64,000 bases of DNA, taken from contig NZ_JADHZD010000011.1 in assembly GCF_020102855.1 (NCBI RefSeq), forward strand, positions 62,001-126,000, written 5' to 3'. Positions 1 through 8,864 of the stretch are shown piece after piece. Source of the DNA: Nocardioides lacusdianchii. Lineage in GTDB: Bacteria; Actinomycetota; Actinomycetes; Propionibacteriales; Nocardioidaceae. The first letter of the stretch is position 1, and every line of letters starts with the position of its first letter. Made by a program: the position numbers and the translations under genes. The notes below the pieces were generated by a model that worked only from the letters and a program-made list of their open reading frames with translations, was not told the DNA's origin and made no database searches.

Positions 1-2
1 GC

Positions 3-845
3 GCCGCACCCGAGGCCCCCGCGCCGGAGAAGGCGGCTCCAGCCAAGAAGGCGGCTGCGAAGAAGGCGGATCCCGCCAAGAAGGCGGCTCCGGCGAAGAA
101 GGCGGCCGCGAAGACTGCGGCTCCGGCCAAGAAGGCCGCTCCGGCGAAGAAGGCCGCTGCGAAGAAGGCGGCTCCGGCCAAGAAGGCGGCTCCCGCCAAG
201 AAGGCCGCTCCGGCGAAGAAGGCCGCTCCCGGGAAGAAGGCTGCTGCCTCGAAGGTTGCGCCTGCCAAGAAGGCGGCTCCTGTGAAGAAGGCCCCGGCCA
301 AGAAGGCGGCGCCGACCAAGAAGTCGGCTCCGGCGAAGAAGACTGCTCCCACCTCGTCCTCCCCGAACCCGAAGGCTGCTCCTGTGACCAAGGCCGTGCC
401 CGCGTCCGCCGAGAAGGCTGCGCCCGTGAAGAAGGCCCGCAAGGCCACCCCCTCCACCCTCGTCGTGCTCGAGGGCGAGGACGCCTGGACCCGCGCCGAG
501 CTCAACGAGGTCGTCAAGGACCTGCGTGAGCACCGTGAGCGCCTCGCCGCCTCCGTCGGTCACGCCGAGGAGGAGTTGGCCCGCCTCATGCGCGACGCCG
601 GTGACGGTGCGGGCCACGACCAGGCCGACGTGGGCGCCACCAGCTTCGAGCGCGACCACGAGCTCACCGTCCTGGCCAAGGAGCGCGAGACCCTCGGGCA
701 GCTCGACCGGGCCCTGGCCCACATCGACGACGGCACCTACGGCGTCTGCGACTCCTGCGGCAACGCCATTGGCAAGAATCGGTTGATGGCGGTGCCCCAT
801 GCCACACTGTGCCTGACATGCAAGCAGCGCGAGGAGCGTCGCTGA
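3..845 (+). CDS. TraR/DksA-type zinc-finger protein with long Lys/Ala-rich tail (5' partial)
   Basis: The gene runs in from the left edge; 280 residues are visible. The first ~130 visible residues are a low-complexity AAPAKK/AAAKK repeat like the tail of eukaryotic histone H1 and of actinobacterial nucleoid proteins. The last ~110 residues form a DksA_C-like domain: an acidic helical segment with DQADVGATSFERDHELTV, then a C4 zinc finger, CDSC and CLTC separated by 17 residues. DksA relatives bind RNA polymerase; the basic tail suggests DNA or RNA binding (inference). Its 3' end overlaps the start of lspA by 37 nt. The true start lies outside the window. Confidence 0.85.
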   Translation, partial: AAPEAPAPEKAAPAKKAAAKKADPAKKAAPAKKAAAKTAAPAKKAAPAKKAAAKKAAPAKKAAPAKKAAPAKKAAPGKKAAASKVAPAKKAAPVKKAPAKKAAPTKKSAPAKKTAPTSSSPNPKAAPVTKAVPASAEKAAPVKKARKATPSTLVVLEGEDAWTRAELNEVVKDLREHRERLAASVGHAEEELARLMRDAGDGAGHDQADVGATSFERDHELTVLAKERETLGQLDRALAHIDDGTYGVCDSCGNAIGKNRLMAVPHATLCLTCKQREERR

Positions 846-1369
846 GTTCCAGCGACACAGTCCAGGACGACCCGTCCCGTCGGCGACCCCGTGCCCTGCT
901 GCTGTTCGCGTCGGTCGCCCTCGTGGCGTACGCCCTCGACCTCGGGACGAAGCAGTGGGCGCTCGCCGAGCTGGCCGACGGTGACATCGCGGTCCTGGGT
1001 GACTGGTTCGTCCTCCACCTGACGTTCAACCCCGGTGCCGCATTCAGCACCGGCACCGACTTCACCATCGTCTTCACGGGCCTCGCCGTGGTCGCGGTCG
1101 TGGTGGTCCTGTGGCTCAGCCGCCGGATCGCCAGCACGGGCTGGGCGCTCGCCCTGGGCTTCCTGCTCGGCGGCGTCGCCGGCAACCTCACCGACCGCCT
1201 CGTGCGCCAGCCCGAGCCGCTGCACGGGCACGTCGTCGACTTCCTGATGCTGCCCAACTGGCCGGTCTTCAACATCGCCGACATCTGCATCAACGTCGCG
1301 GCCGGCCTGATCATCCTGCAGACCTTCCGCGGGATCGCCCTCGACGGCACCCGGGAGTCCGACGCATGA
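809..1369 (+). CDS. lspA: Lipoprotein signal peptidase (signal peptidase II)
   Basis: Inner-membrane aspartic peptidase that removes the signal peptide of prolipoproteins after lipidation. The 186-residue protein has four hydrophobic segments and the family motifs: NPGAAFS, GNLTDR with the first catalytic Asp, VVDFL, and FNIADICIN with the second catalytic Asp. The start is GTG at 809 or ATG at 818, both inside the end of the zinc-finger gene, since no other in-frame ATG/GTG precedes the first membrane segment. Its stop overlaps the next ATG (ATGA at 1366), so it is coupled to the pseudouridine synthase gene, a common actinobacterial pairing. Confidence 0.96.
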   Translation: MPDMQAARGASLSSSDTVQDDPSRRRPRALLLFASVALVAYALDLGTKQWALAELADGDIAVLGDWFVLHLTFNPGAAFSTGTDFTIVFTGLAVVAVVVVLWLSRRIASTGWALALGFLLGGVAGNLTDRLVRQPEPLHGHVVDFLMLPNWPVFNIADICINVAAGLIILQTFRGIALDGTRESDA

Positions 1370-2304
1370 GCACCCACACCGAGCAGCGCACCGTGCTGGT
1401 GCCCGACGGGCTCGCCGGCGAGCGCGTCGACGCCGCCATGGCGCGGATGTTCGGGTTCTCCCGCACCAAGGCCGCCGACCTCATCGCCCAGGGCCACGTG
1501 CTGGTCGACGGCGCGGACGTCGGCAAGAGCGACCGGGTCCACGCCGGCTCCATGCTCGACGTCACCATCCCGGCCGAGCGCGACCCGCTGGAGGTGAAGG
1601 CGGAGATCGTCGAGGGCATCCGGATCATCCACGACGACGACGCCATCGTGGTGATCGACAAGCCGGTCGGCGTGGCCGTGCACCCGTCCCCGGGCTGGCG
1701 CGGACCGACCGTCGTGGGCCACCTCGCCGGCGCCGGCTTCCGCATCTCGACCTCCGGTGCGAAGGAGCGCGAGGGCATCGTCCAGCGACTCGACGTCGGC
1801 ACGTCCGGCGTCATGGTGATCGCGAAGTCCGAGCGCGCCTACTCGGTGCTCAAGAACGCGTTCCGCCACCGCACGGTCGACAAGACCTACCACGCGCTCG
1901 TGCAGGGCCACCCGGACCCGCTGGCCGGCACGGTCGACGCCCCGATCGGTCGTCACCCGCAGCACGACTACAAGTTCGCCGTGATGGGCGACGGTCGCCC
2001 GAGCATCACCCACTACGAGACCCTCGAGGCCCACCGGTTCGCCAGTCTCCTCGAGGTCCACCTCGAGACCGGTCGCACCCACCAGATCCGGGTGCACATG
2101 AGCGCACTGAAGCACCCCTGCGTCGGCGACCTGACCTACGGCGCCGACCCCACCCTCGCCAAGCGCGTGGGGCTCGAGCGCCAGTGGCTGCACGCCATGC
2201 GCCTCGGCTTCGAGCACCCCGAGAGCGGCGACCACGTCACCTACGAGTCCACCTACCCCGACGACCTCGCGCGCGCGCTCGAGGTCATCCGTGATGAGCA
2301 CTGA
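1366..2304 (+). CDS. RluA-family pseudouridine synthase (RluD-like)
   Basis: A 312-residue RNA pseudouridine synthase. An S4 RNA-binding domain occupies about residues 10-75 ([20 protein letters not shown], then the VDG and HAGS turns). The catalytic domain carries [16 protein letters not shown], with the catalytic Asp in the RLD motif (the more usual first residue is His), and a [12 protein letters not shown] motif near the end. Length and order match RluD/RluC enzymes that modify 23S rRNA; which uridine is modified cannot be read from sequence. ATG 1366 overlaps the lspA stop by 4 nt. Confidence 0.94.
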   Translation: MSTHTEQRTVLVPDGLAGERVDAAMARMFGFSRTKAADLIAQGHVLVDGADVGKSDRVHAGSMLDVTIPAERDPLEVKAEIVEGIRIIHDDDAIVVIDKPVGVAVHPSPGWRGPTVVGHLAGAGFRISTSGAKEREGIVQRLDVGTSGVMVIAKSERAYSVLKNAFRHRTVDKTYHALVQGHPDPLAGTVDAPIGRHPQHDYKFAVMGDGRPSITHYETLEAHRFASLLEVHLETGRTHQIRVHMSALKHPCVGDLTYGADPTLAKRVGLERQWLHAMRLGFEHPESGDHVTYESTYPDDLARALEVIRDEH

Positions 2305-2992
2305 GCCGGTCCTGCGTCCGGCCACGGCCGCTGACCTGCCGGCACTCGCCGAGGTCCACCTCGCCGCCCGTGCGGCTGCGGGTCCGGCGTTCCCGCCTGC
2401 GGCGCACCCCGACGACGAGGTGCGCGCCTGGGTGCGCGGCTGGGACCTGTCGGCGTACGACGTCCGCGTGGCGGAGCTCGACGGCCGTGTCGTCGGCTAC
2501 TCCCGGGCCACGCCGACCTGGCTCGACGACCTCTACGTCGCTCCCGTCGCGCAGGGCAGGGGAGTGGGGACCGCCCTCCTGCGCGACGTGCTGGCGGGCC
2601 ATCGCGACGGCGTCGGGCTGTGGGTCTTCGAGTCCAACCGGCCGGCCCGCGACTTCTACGCCCGCCACGGCTTCGTCGCCCTCGAGCGCACCGACGGCTC
2701 GGCCAACGAGGAGCGCGCGCCCGACATCCGCCTCGTGTGGCCCGGCAGCGACCCGGTCGCCTGCTTCCGCGCGATGATCGACGAGGTCGACCTCGTCCTC
2801 GGCGACGTGCTCGCCCGGCGTACGGCGCTCACCCGGGCCGTGCAGGCCGTCAAGCCGACCGGCGAGCGCGACCCCCGCCGCGAGGCCGAGATCGCCCGGC
2901 GGGTGGCGGACGTCGTCCCCGAGCTCGGCCGGGAGCGCGTGGCTCGGATCGTCGACGTCATCATCACCGAGTCCCTCGACGCCGCCCGCTGA
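2294..2992 (+). CDS. GNAT acetyltransferase fused to an AroQ-type chorismate mutase domain
   Basis: Residues ~5-150 are a GNAT N-acetyltransferase: [16 protein letters not shown] start, [15 protein letters not shown] acetyl-CoA loop, and [13 protein letters not shown] near the end. Residues ~155-232 look like a type II chorismate mutase: an R..ID.vD..L......R segment, VQAVKPTG, a DPRREAEI segment and a closing [12 protein letters not shown] helix. Those positions include the Arg/Lys/Glu expected to hold chorismate, so mutase activity is plausible but unproven. The natural acetyl acceptor is unknown. ATG 2294 is preferred over GTG 2291; both overlap the end of the pseudouridine synthase gene. 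Confidence 0.88.
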   Translation: MSTEPVLRPATAADLPALAEVHLAARAAAGPAFPPAAHPDDEVRAWVRGWDLSAYDVRVAELDGRVVGYSRATPTWLDDLYVAPVAQGRGVGTALLRDVLAGHRDGVGLWVFESNRPARDFYARHGFVALERTDGSANEERAPDIRLVWPGSDPVACFRAMIDEVDLVLGDVLARRTALTRAVQAVKPTGERDPRREAEIARRVADVVPELGRERVARIVDVIITESLDAAR

Positions 2993-2993
2993 C

Positions 2994-3518
2994 GTGCTGC
3001 CGGGGCCCGGGGAGGTCCTGCACTTCAGCGAGGACCCCACGATCGAGCGGTTCGTGCCCCACGTCGCGGCCACCGCGCAGCAGCCGGAGGCCTACGTCTG
3101 GGCCGTCGACGCGCTGAACGCTCCCTGCTACTGGTTCCCGCGCCAGTGCCCGCGGGTCTGCTCGTGGGACGCCTCTCCTCCGGCGGGTGTCGCGCGCGTG
3201 CACGCTGTCGAGGAGCGGTGGCTGGCGACGGTGCGGGCGACCACGCTCCACGCCTACCGCTTCGCCGCGGCGGACTTCGAGCCCTTCGGCGACCGCCCGC
3301 ACGCCCACGTCGCGACGCACCCGGTCGTCCCCCTCGGCCCTCCCGTCCCGGTCGACGACCTGGTGGGCCTGCACGCCGCCCACGGGATCGAGCTCCTCGT
3401 GCTGCCGGAGCTCGAGGAGCACTTCGCGGACGTCCGCGAGCGCGGACGGGAGTTCTCCGGGATCCGCCTGGGCAACGCGGGCATCGGTCCGGGTGGTCCG
3501 TTCCCGACCCGCCGCTGA
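2994..3518 (+). CDS. DUF6886-type hypothetical protein
   Basis: A 174-residue soluble protein starting with GTG one base after the previous stop, so probably cotranscribed. The opening LHFSEDPTIERFVPHV, then VWAVDALNAPCYWFPRQCPRV with several Cys and aromatic residues, is the pattern I associate with the DUF6886 family. No catalytic role is known to me. It has no signal peptide or membrane segment. Confidence 0.75.
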   Translation: MLPGPGEVLHFSEDPTIERFVPHVAATAQQPEAYVWAVDALNAPCYWFPRQCPRVCSWDASPPAGVARVHAVEERWLATVRATTLHAYRFAAADFEPFGDRPHAHVATHPVVPLGPPVPVDDLVGLHAAHGIELLVLPELEEHFADVRERGREFSGIRLGNAGIGPGGPFPTRR

Positions 3519-3536
3519 GGCTGCGGCTGGCGGGGG

Positions 3537-3549
3537 CAGGATGGGTCCG
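3537..3549 (+). promoter_or_regulatory. Putative leaderless promoter -10 for the DUF2332 gene
   Basis: CAGGAT at 3537-3542 sits six bases before the GTG start at 3549, with no Shine-Dalgarno between. The same spacing recurs at several other genes in this window, which fits transcription starting at or near the start codon. Confidence 0.35.
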
Positions 3550-4511
3550 TGCTGCTCCACGACGACGTGATCGCCGAGTACCTCGACTTCGCCGCCTACG
3601 CCGCGGGCGACTCGCCCTGCTTCGAGGAGTGGGCGCGGGGCGTCGCCGACGACCCCGAGGTGCTGGCCTGGCTCGGCACGCTCCCGACGATCAAGCGCCA
3701 GCCCAACCTCGTGTTCGCGGCTGCGCGCTGGCACGGCGCTCCCGCGCCCGGGCCGTACGCCGGACTGCGCCGGGTGCTGCTCGGGCAGGAGCCGGACGTG
3801 CGCGCCACCGTCATGGCCCGCGCCACCCAGACCAACGAGGTGGGCCGGCTCGCGACGCTGGTGCCGGTGCTGGCGCTCGTGGAGGGCCCGCTGGCGCTGG
3901 TCGAGGTCGGTGCGAGCGCCGGGTTGTGCCTGTTCCCCGACCGCTACGACTACGCCTGGCCGCCGCTGGGAGGGTTGCGGGGGAGCGGCGGGCCGGTGCT
4001 CACCGCGCAGGCGAGCGGACCGCTGCCGCTGCCCGTCCGGCACCCGGAGGTGGCCTGGCGCGCCGGGATCGACCTCAACCCGCTCGACGTCACCGACCCG
4101 GACGCGACGGCATGGCTGGAGAACCTGGTCTGGCCCGAGCAGGACGAGCGTCGGGAGCGGCTGCGCGCAGCGATCGACGTGGCCCGCCAGGACCCGCCGC
4201 TGCTGGTGCGCGGCGACCTCCTCGACCGGCTGCCGGACCTGCTGGAGCAGGCGGCTCCCCACGGCACCCCGGTCGTGCTCCACTCGGCCGTGGTCGCCTA
4301 CCTCGACGAGCCCGACCGACGCCGGTTCCACGCGCTCATGACCGACCTGGTGACGGCCGGTCGGTGCCGCTGGATCAGCAACGAGGGGCCACGCGTGCTG
4401 CCGGACGTGACCGGCGACCGCGCGGTCCCGCCGGGGCGCTTCGTGACCGCGCTCGACGGTGTCCCGGTCGCCCTCAGCCACGGCCACGGCCACACCGTCG
4501 ACTGGCTCTGA
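3549..4511 (+). CDS. DUF2332 family protein
   Basis: A 320-residue protein. The segments ECP-like SPCFEEWARGVADDPEVL, LPTIKRQPNLVFAAARWHG, TQTNEVGRLATLVPVL, LVEVGASAGLCLFPDRYDY and PVVLHSAVVAYL are those of DUF2332 proteins, common in actinobacteria and probably related to SAM-dependent methyltransferases (VEVGASAGL resembles a motif I glycine loop). Function is unknown. It follows the DUF6886 gene by 30 nt. Confidence 0.88.
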   Translation: MLLHDDVIAEYLDFAAYAAGDSPCFEEWARGVADDPEVLAWLGTLPTIKRQPNLVFAAARWHGAPAPGPYAGLRRVLLGQEPDVRATVMARATQTNEVGRLATLVPVLALVEGPLALVEVGASAGLCLFPDRYDYAWPPLGGLRGSGGPVLTAQASGPLPLPVRHPEVAWRAGIDLNPLDVTDPDATAWLENLVWPEQDERRERLRAAIDVARQDPPLLVRGDLLDRLPDLLEQAAPHGTPVVLHSAVVAYLDEPDRRRFHALMTDLVTAGRCRWISNEGPRVLPDVTGDRAVPPGRFVTALDGVPVALSHGHGHTVDWL

Positions 4512-4670
4512 GCGGACCCGGCGCAGGGCCGGGTGTCCTGTCGGTGGGGCCGTGCACACTGACGTAGGCTGACGGCCTTCCCCCTTCTGGACACGAGGGC
4601 TGAGCAGTCAGCGCGACCCCCCAGAAACGACACCGTCAGCGACTCCTCGAAAGGTGCGGAAGTCTCCTCC
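4512..4670. other. Intergenic region upstream of dnaE
   Basis: About 160 bases with no gene. It carries a TGACGTAGGCTGACGG stretch (4560-4575) that could hold a -10 (TAGGCT) and a purine-rich GAAAGGTGCGGAAG before the dnaE ATG. I see no clear terminator hairpin. Confidence 0.35.
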
Positions 4671-7600
4671 ATGTCGGCCGGCTCATCCCCACGCTCCTCG
4701 GACAGCTTCGTGCACCTGCACGTCCACACCGAGTACTCCATGCTCGACGGGGCCTCGCTCCTCGACGGCCTGTTCAGCCGCACCAGCGAGCTCGGCATGC
4801 CGGCGATCGCGATGACCGACCACGGCAACCTCCACGGCGCCTACGACTTCTACTCCAAGGCGCGCAAGCACGGCGTGAAGCCGATCATCGGCATAGAGGC
4901 CTACATCACCCCCGGCACCCAGCGCGGCGAGCGCCGCCGGGTGCGGTGGGGCCAGGGCGACCTCGCCGAGGAGGGCGGCAACGACGTCGCGGGCGGCGGG
5001 GCCTACACCCACATGACGATGTGGGCCGAGAGCACCGAGGGCATGCACAACCTCTTCCGGCTCTCGTCGCGCTCCAGCCTCGAGGGCTACTACTTCAAGC
5101 CCCGGATGGACAAGGAGATCCTGGCCGAGCACAGCAAGGGCCTCATCGTCAGCACCGGCTGCCCCAGCGGCGCGATCCAGACGCGGCTGCGCCTGGGCCA
5201 GTACGACGAGGCGGTCCGCGAGGCCGCCGAGCTCCAGGACATCTTCGGCCGCGACAACGTGTTCCTCGAGCTGATGGACCACGGCATCGACATCGAGAAG
5301 CGGGTCCGCGACGACCTGCTGCGCCTCGGCAAGCAGATGGGCCTGCCGCCCATCGCCACGAACGACTCCCACTACAACAACCCGGAGGACGCCGCCGCCC
5401 ACGACGCCCTCATCTGCGTCGCGTCCGGCAAGCGGCTCTCCGACACCAACCGGCTCAAGTTCGACGGCGGCGGCTACTACATCAAGTCGGCTGCCGAGAT
5501 GCGCGAGCTGTGGGGCGACCGGTTCGGGATGCCCGAAGCGTGCGACAACACCCTCGCGATCGCCGAGCGCTGCGAGGTCGAGTTCACCGAGTCCACCGGC
5601 GGCTACATGGCGCGCGCCGACGTGCCGGCCGACGAGACCGAGGAGTCGTGGTTCCGCAAGGAGGTGTGGCGCGGCATCGAGGCCCGCTACCCCGGCGAGC
5701 TGACGACCCAGGAGGTCCGCGACCGGGTCGAGATGGAGCTCGCGATCATCTCGCAGAAGGGCTACTGCGGCTACTACCTCGTGGTCGCCGACTTCATCAA
5801 CTGGGCCAAGGACAACGGCATCCGCGTCGGCCCCGGTCGCGGCTCGGGTGCGGGGTCGATCGCGGCCTACGCGCTGCGGATCACCGACCTGTGCCCGCTC
5901 GAGCACGGCCTGTTCTTCGAGCGGTTCCTCAACCCCGAGCGACCCTCGATGCCCGACTTCGACATCGACTTCGACGACGCCCGCCGCGGCGAGGTCATCC
6001 ACTACGTCAGCGAGAAGTACGGCGCCGACCGCGTCGCCCAGATCGCGACGTTCGGACGGCTCAAGGCCAAGGCCGCCATCAAGGACGCCGCCCGCGTCCT
6101 CGACCACGGCTTCGCGATCGGCGACCGGATCACCAAGGCCTACCCGGCCGACGTGATGGGCAAGGGCGTTGCGCTCAAGGACATCTTCAACGCCGACCAC
6201 AAGCGCTACAACGACGGTGGCGAGTTCCGCGCGCTGCACGGCCAGGACCCCGACGTCCGCACCATCTACGAGACCGCGGTCGGCCTCGAGGGCCAGATCC
6301 GCAACTGGGGCGTGCACGCCGCCGGCGTCATCATGTCGAGCGAGCCGCTCATCGACATCGTGCCGATCATGGCCAGGCCGCAGGACGGTGCGGTCATCAC
6401 CCAGTTCGACTACCCGATGTGCGAGTCGCTCGGCCTGGTCAAGATGGACTTCCTCGGCCTGTCCAACCTCCGCATCCTCGACGACGCGATCAGCAACATC
6501 GAGGTCAACCGCGGCGAGACGGTCGTCCTGGAGGAGCTCGGCTTCGAGGACCGCGCGACCTACGAGCTGATGGGCCGCGGTGACACGCTCGGCGTCTTCC
6601 AGCTCGATGGCTCGGGCATGCGTTCGCTGCTCCGCTCGCTGCAGCCCGACGCCTTCGCCGACATCACGGCCGTCAGCGCGCTCTACCGCCCCGGCCCGAT
6701 GGGTGCCGACTCCCACAACAAGTACGCCCGTCGCAAGAACGGCCGCGAGGCGATCGAGCCGATCCACCCGGCGCTCGCCGAGGCGCTCGAGCCGGTGCTG
6801 GGGGAGACCTACGGCCTCATCGTCTACCAGGAGCAGGTGATGGCGATCGCGCAGGTGCTCGCCGGATTCACCCTGGGTGCCGCCGACAACCTGCGCCGCG
6901 CGATGGGCAAGAAGAAGAAGGAGGAGCTCGACAAGCAGTACGCCGGGTTCCAGGCCGGCATGCTCGAGCGGGGCTTCCCGCAGGTCGCGATCGACAAGCT
7001 GTGGGAGATCCTGCTCCCCTTCTCCGACTACGCCTTCAACAAGTCGCACTCCGCCGCCTACGGCGTCATCACCTACTGGACCGCCTACCTCAAGGCCAAC
7101 TACCCGACGGAATACATGGCCGCGCTCCTCACCTCGGTGAAGGACGACAAGGACAAGATGGCGATCTACCTCAACGAGTGTCGCCGGATGAAGATCCAGG
7201 TGCTGCCGCCCGACGTCAACGAGTCCCACGCCAACTTCACCCCCGTCGGCACCGACATCCGCTTCGGCCTCACCGCGGTGCGCAACGTCGGCAGCAACGT
7301 CGTCGACGGGATCGCCTCCGCCCGTGAGCAGAAGGGCCGCTACGCCGACTTCAACGACTTCATGGAGAAGGTCCCCGCGCTGGTGTGCAACAAGCGCGTG
7401 GTCGAGTCGCTGATCAAGGCAGGTGCCTTCGACGACATGAAGCACAAGCGGCGCGCGCTGGTCGCGGTGCACGAGACCGCGGTCGACCAGTTCGTCGACC
7501 TCAAGAAGAACGAGGCCATCGGCCAGGACTCCCTCTTCGGCGGCCTGAGCGAGGACGACGCCGGCTTCGGGGTGAGCGTGACCATCCCCGACATCGACGA

Positions 7601-8240
7601 CTGGGACAAGATGACCCTGCTCGGCCACGAGCGGGAGATGCTCGGGCTCTACGTCTCCGACCACCCCCTCCTCGGCCTCGAGCACGTCCTGTCCCAGGGC
7701 ACCGACTGCACCATCGGCCAGCTGATGCTCGACGAGGACCGCCCCCACGGCACCACCCTCACGGTCAGCGGGCTGGTCACCTCGGTCGCGCGCAAGATCA
7801 CCAAGCGGGGTGACCCGTGGGCCACCATCACGCTCGAGGACCTCGACGGCGCCATCGACGTGCTCCTCTTCCCCAGCGCCTACACCCTCGCGTCCACGCT
7901 CCTGGTCGAGGACCAGATCGTGCGGATCAAGGGCCAGCTCTCCCGCGACAAGGACCAGCCCGAGCTGCGCGCCCAGGAGGTCAGCGCCCCCGACCTGACG
8001 CAGGGGCCCGCTGGACCGGTGGTGATCAGCCTCCCGTCGACCCGCTGCACCCCGCCGGTCGTCGCCCAGCTCCGCGACGTCCTCGGCACCCATCCCGGGA
8101 TGACGGAGGTCCAGCTCCGCCTGCTGACCCGCAGCTCCACCAAGGTGCTGCGCCTCGACGACAACCTGCGCGTCAGCCCCAGCCCGGCGCTGTTCGCCGA
8201 CCTCAAGCAGCTGCTCGGCCCGGGGTGCCTGACCGGATGA
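4671..8240 (+). CDS. dnaE: DNA polymerase III subunit alpha
   Basis: Replicative DNA polymerase of 1189 residues, the normal size for actinobacterial DnaE1. The N-terminal PHP domain starts SFVHLHVHTEYSMLDG, with MTDHGNLHG following. The polymerase core has GPGRGSGAGS and MPDFDIDFDDARRGEV, whose aspartates are catalytic. Later come the YQEQVM and FNKSHSAAYG fingers motifs, a helix-hairpin-helix region, and an OB-fold near residue 1010 (TVSGLVTSVARKITKRGDPW). The ATG at 4671 gives an N-terminus of 9 residues before the PHP domain. Its stop overlaps the next gene by 4 nt. Confidence 0.98.
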   Translation: MSAGSSPRSSDSFVHLHVHTEYSMLDGASLLDGLFSRTSELGMPAIAMTDHGNLHGAYDFYSKARKHGVKPIIGIEAYITPGTQRGERRRVRWGQGDLAEEGGNDVAGGGAYTHMTMWAESTEGMHNLFRLSSRSSLEGYYFKPRMDKEILAEHSKGLIVSTGCPSGAIQTRLRLGQYDEAVREAAELQDIFGRDNVFLELMDHGIDIEKRVRDDLLRLGKQMGLPPIATNDSHYNNPEDAAAHDALICVASGKRLSDTNRLKFDGGGYYIKSAAEMRELWGDRFGMPEACDNTLAIAERCEVEFTESTGGYMARADVPADETEESWFRKEVWRGIEARYPGELTTQEVRDRVEMELAIISQKGYCGYYLVVADFINWAKDNGIRVGPGRGSGAGSIAAYALRITDLCPLEHGLFFERFLNPERPSMPDFDIDFDDARRGEVIHYVSEKYGADRVAQIATFGRLKAKAAIKDAARVLDHGFAIGDRITKAYPADVMGKGVALKDIFNADHKRYNDGGEFRALHGQDPDVRTIYETAVGLEGQIRNWGVHAAGVIMSSEPLIDIVPIMARPQDGAVITQFDYPMCESLGLVKMDFLGLSNLRILDDAISNIEVNRGETVVLEELGFEDRATYELMGRGDTLGVFQLDGSGMRSLLRSLQPDAFADITAVSALYRPGPMGADSHNKYARRKNGREAIEPIHPALAEALEPVLGETYGLIVYQEQVMAIAQVLAGFTLGAADNLRRAMGKKKKEELDKQYAGFQAGMLERGFPQVAIDKLWEILLPFSDYAFNKSHSAAYGVITYWTAYLKANYPTEYMAALLTSVKDDKDKMAIYLNECRRMKIQVLPPDVNESHANFTPVGTDIRFGLTAVRNVGSNVVDGIASAREQKGRYADFNDFMEKVPALVCNKRVVESLIKAGAFDDMKHKRRALVAVHETAVDQFVDLKKNEAIGQDSLFGGLSEDDAGFGVSVTIPDIDDWDKMTLLGHEREMLGLYVSDHPLLGLEHVLSQGTDCTIGQLMLDEDRPHGTTLTVSGLVTSVARKITKRGDPWATITLEDLDGAIDVLLFPSAYTLASTLLVEDQIVRIKGQLSRDKDQPELRAQEVSAPDLTQGPAGPVVISLPSTRCTPPVVAQLRDVLGTHPGMTEVQLRLLTRSSTKVLRLDDNLRVSPSPALFADLKQLLGPGCLTG

Positions 8241-8797
8241 GCGACCAGGTGGTCGTCGAGCAGGAGAGGCGCAGCGCGGCCGGAGCCCTCGGTCGTCTCG
8301 GCGTCCTCGTCGCGGTGTTCGTCGCCGCGGGCGCGGGCGCGGGCGTCGTGTGGGAGCGGCTGTGGGACGCGCCCGGGGGCCTGACCTACCAGGGCCAGTG
8401 GTACCTCGAGCCCGCCGGGCCCGACGTGGCCTTCGAGGGCGTCGCGTTGTTCGTCCTGATCGCCTTCCCGCTGGGACTGGTGCTGGCCGCCCTGGCGGGG
8501 CTGTGGCGCGGTCACGAGGTCGTGACCCTCGTCGGCGTGCTCGCCGGCGCGGCGCTCGCCTCCGTCGTGATGTACGCCGTCGGCAGCGCCCTGGGGCCGG
8601 CCGACCCGCAGGCACTGGCGGCGGGCGCGCCGGACTACACCCCGCTCTCGGGCGACCTCGCGCTCACCGCCCCGGACTCCGATCGGGAGCCGTGGCTCTC
8701 GACCGCGCTGGTCGCCTTCCCGGCGGGCGCGATGGCTGGTCTGGTCGGCACCTACCTTTTGGGAAGTCGGGGGTTGCGACGGCCCTCCCGCGGGTAG
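8237..8797 (+). CDS. Actinobacterial four-helix membrane protein, function unknown
   Basis: A 186-residue protein with four hydrophobic segments (about residues 18-38, 70-92, 100-120 and 155-175). The predicted outside loop is Asp/Pro-rich. It starts at ATG 8237, overlapping the dnaE stop (ATGA). It resembles the small DUF2567-like membrane proteins found downstream of dnaE in other actinobacteria, but that assignment is from memory. No catalytic motif is visible. Confidence 0.75.
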   Translation: MSDQVVVEQERRSAAGALGRLGVLVAVFVAAGAGAGVVWERLWDAPGGLTYQGQWYLEPAGPDVAFEGVALFVLIAFPLGLVLAALAGLWRGHEVVTLVGVLAGAALASVVMYAVGSALGPADPQALAAGAPDYTPLSGDLALTAPDSDREPWLSTALVAFPAGAMAGLVGTYLLGSRGLRRPSRG

Positions 8798-8839
8798 GCT
8801 GACCCGCGACCACACTGGTAGTCCCGAGCACCTCGGGAC
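8795..8839 (+). promoter_or_regulatory. Putative promoter and 5'-UTR hairpin for the DUF3352 gene
   Basis: TAGGCT at 8795-8800, overlapping the stop codon of the upstream gene, is a fair actinobacterial -10, with TTGCGA at 8773-8778 as a weak -35. Downstream, GTCCCGAG (8821-8828), CAC, CTCGGGAC (8832-8839) forms a perfect 8-bp stem. Without a T-run it is more likely a leader structure than a terminator. A GGGAGC ribosome site precedes ATG 8865. Confidence 0.45.
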
Positions 8840-8864
8840 GCTGCAACGGGGGAGCGGGAGCAAG

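Noticed and set aside
3-480. CRISPR- or satellite-like repeat in the first 480 bases
   Set aside because: The repetition is codon-level (Ala/Lys/Pro), in one open frame joined to a zinc-finger domain; there are no spacers of even length.
664-2325. Long minus-strand open frame opposite lspA and the pseudouridine synthase gene
   Set aside because: Same shadow effect; Val/Gly/Asp/His-rich with no recognisable domain.
4683-8615. Very long open frame (over 1300 codons) on the minus strand opposite dnaE
   Set aside because: It is the shadow expected from high-GC codon bias; the translation is low-complexity and dnaE is unmistakable.
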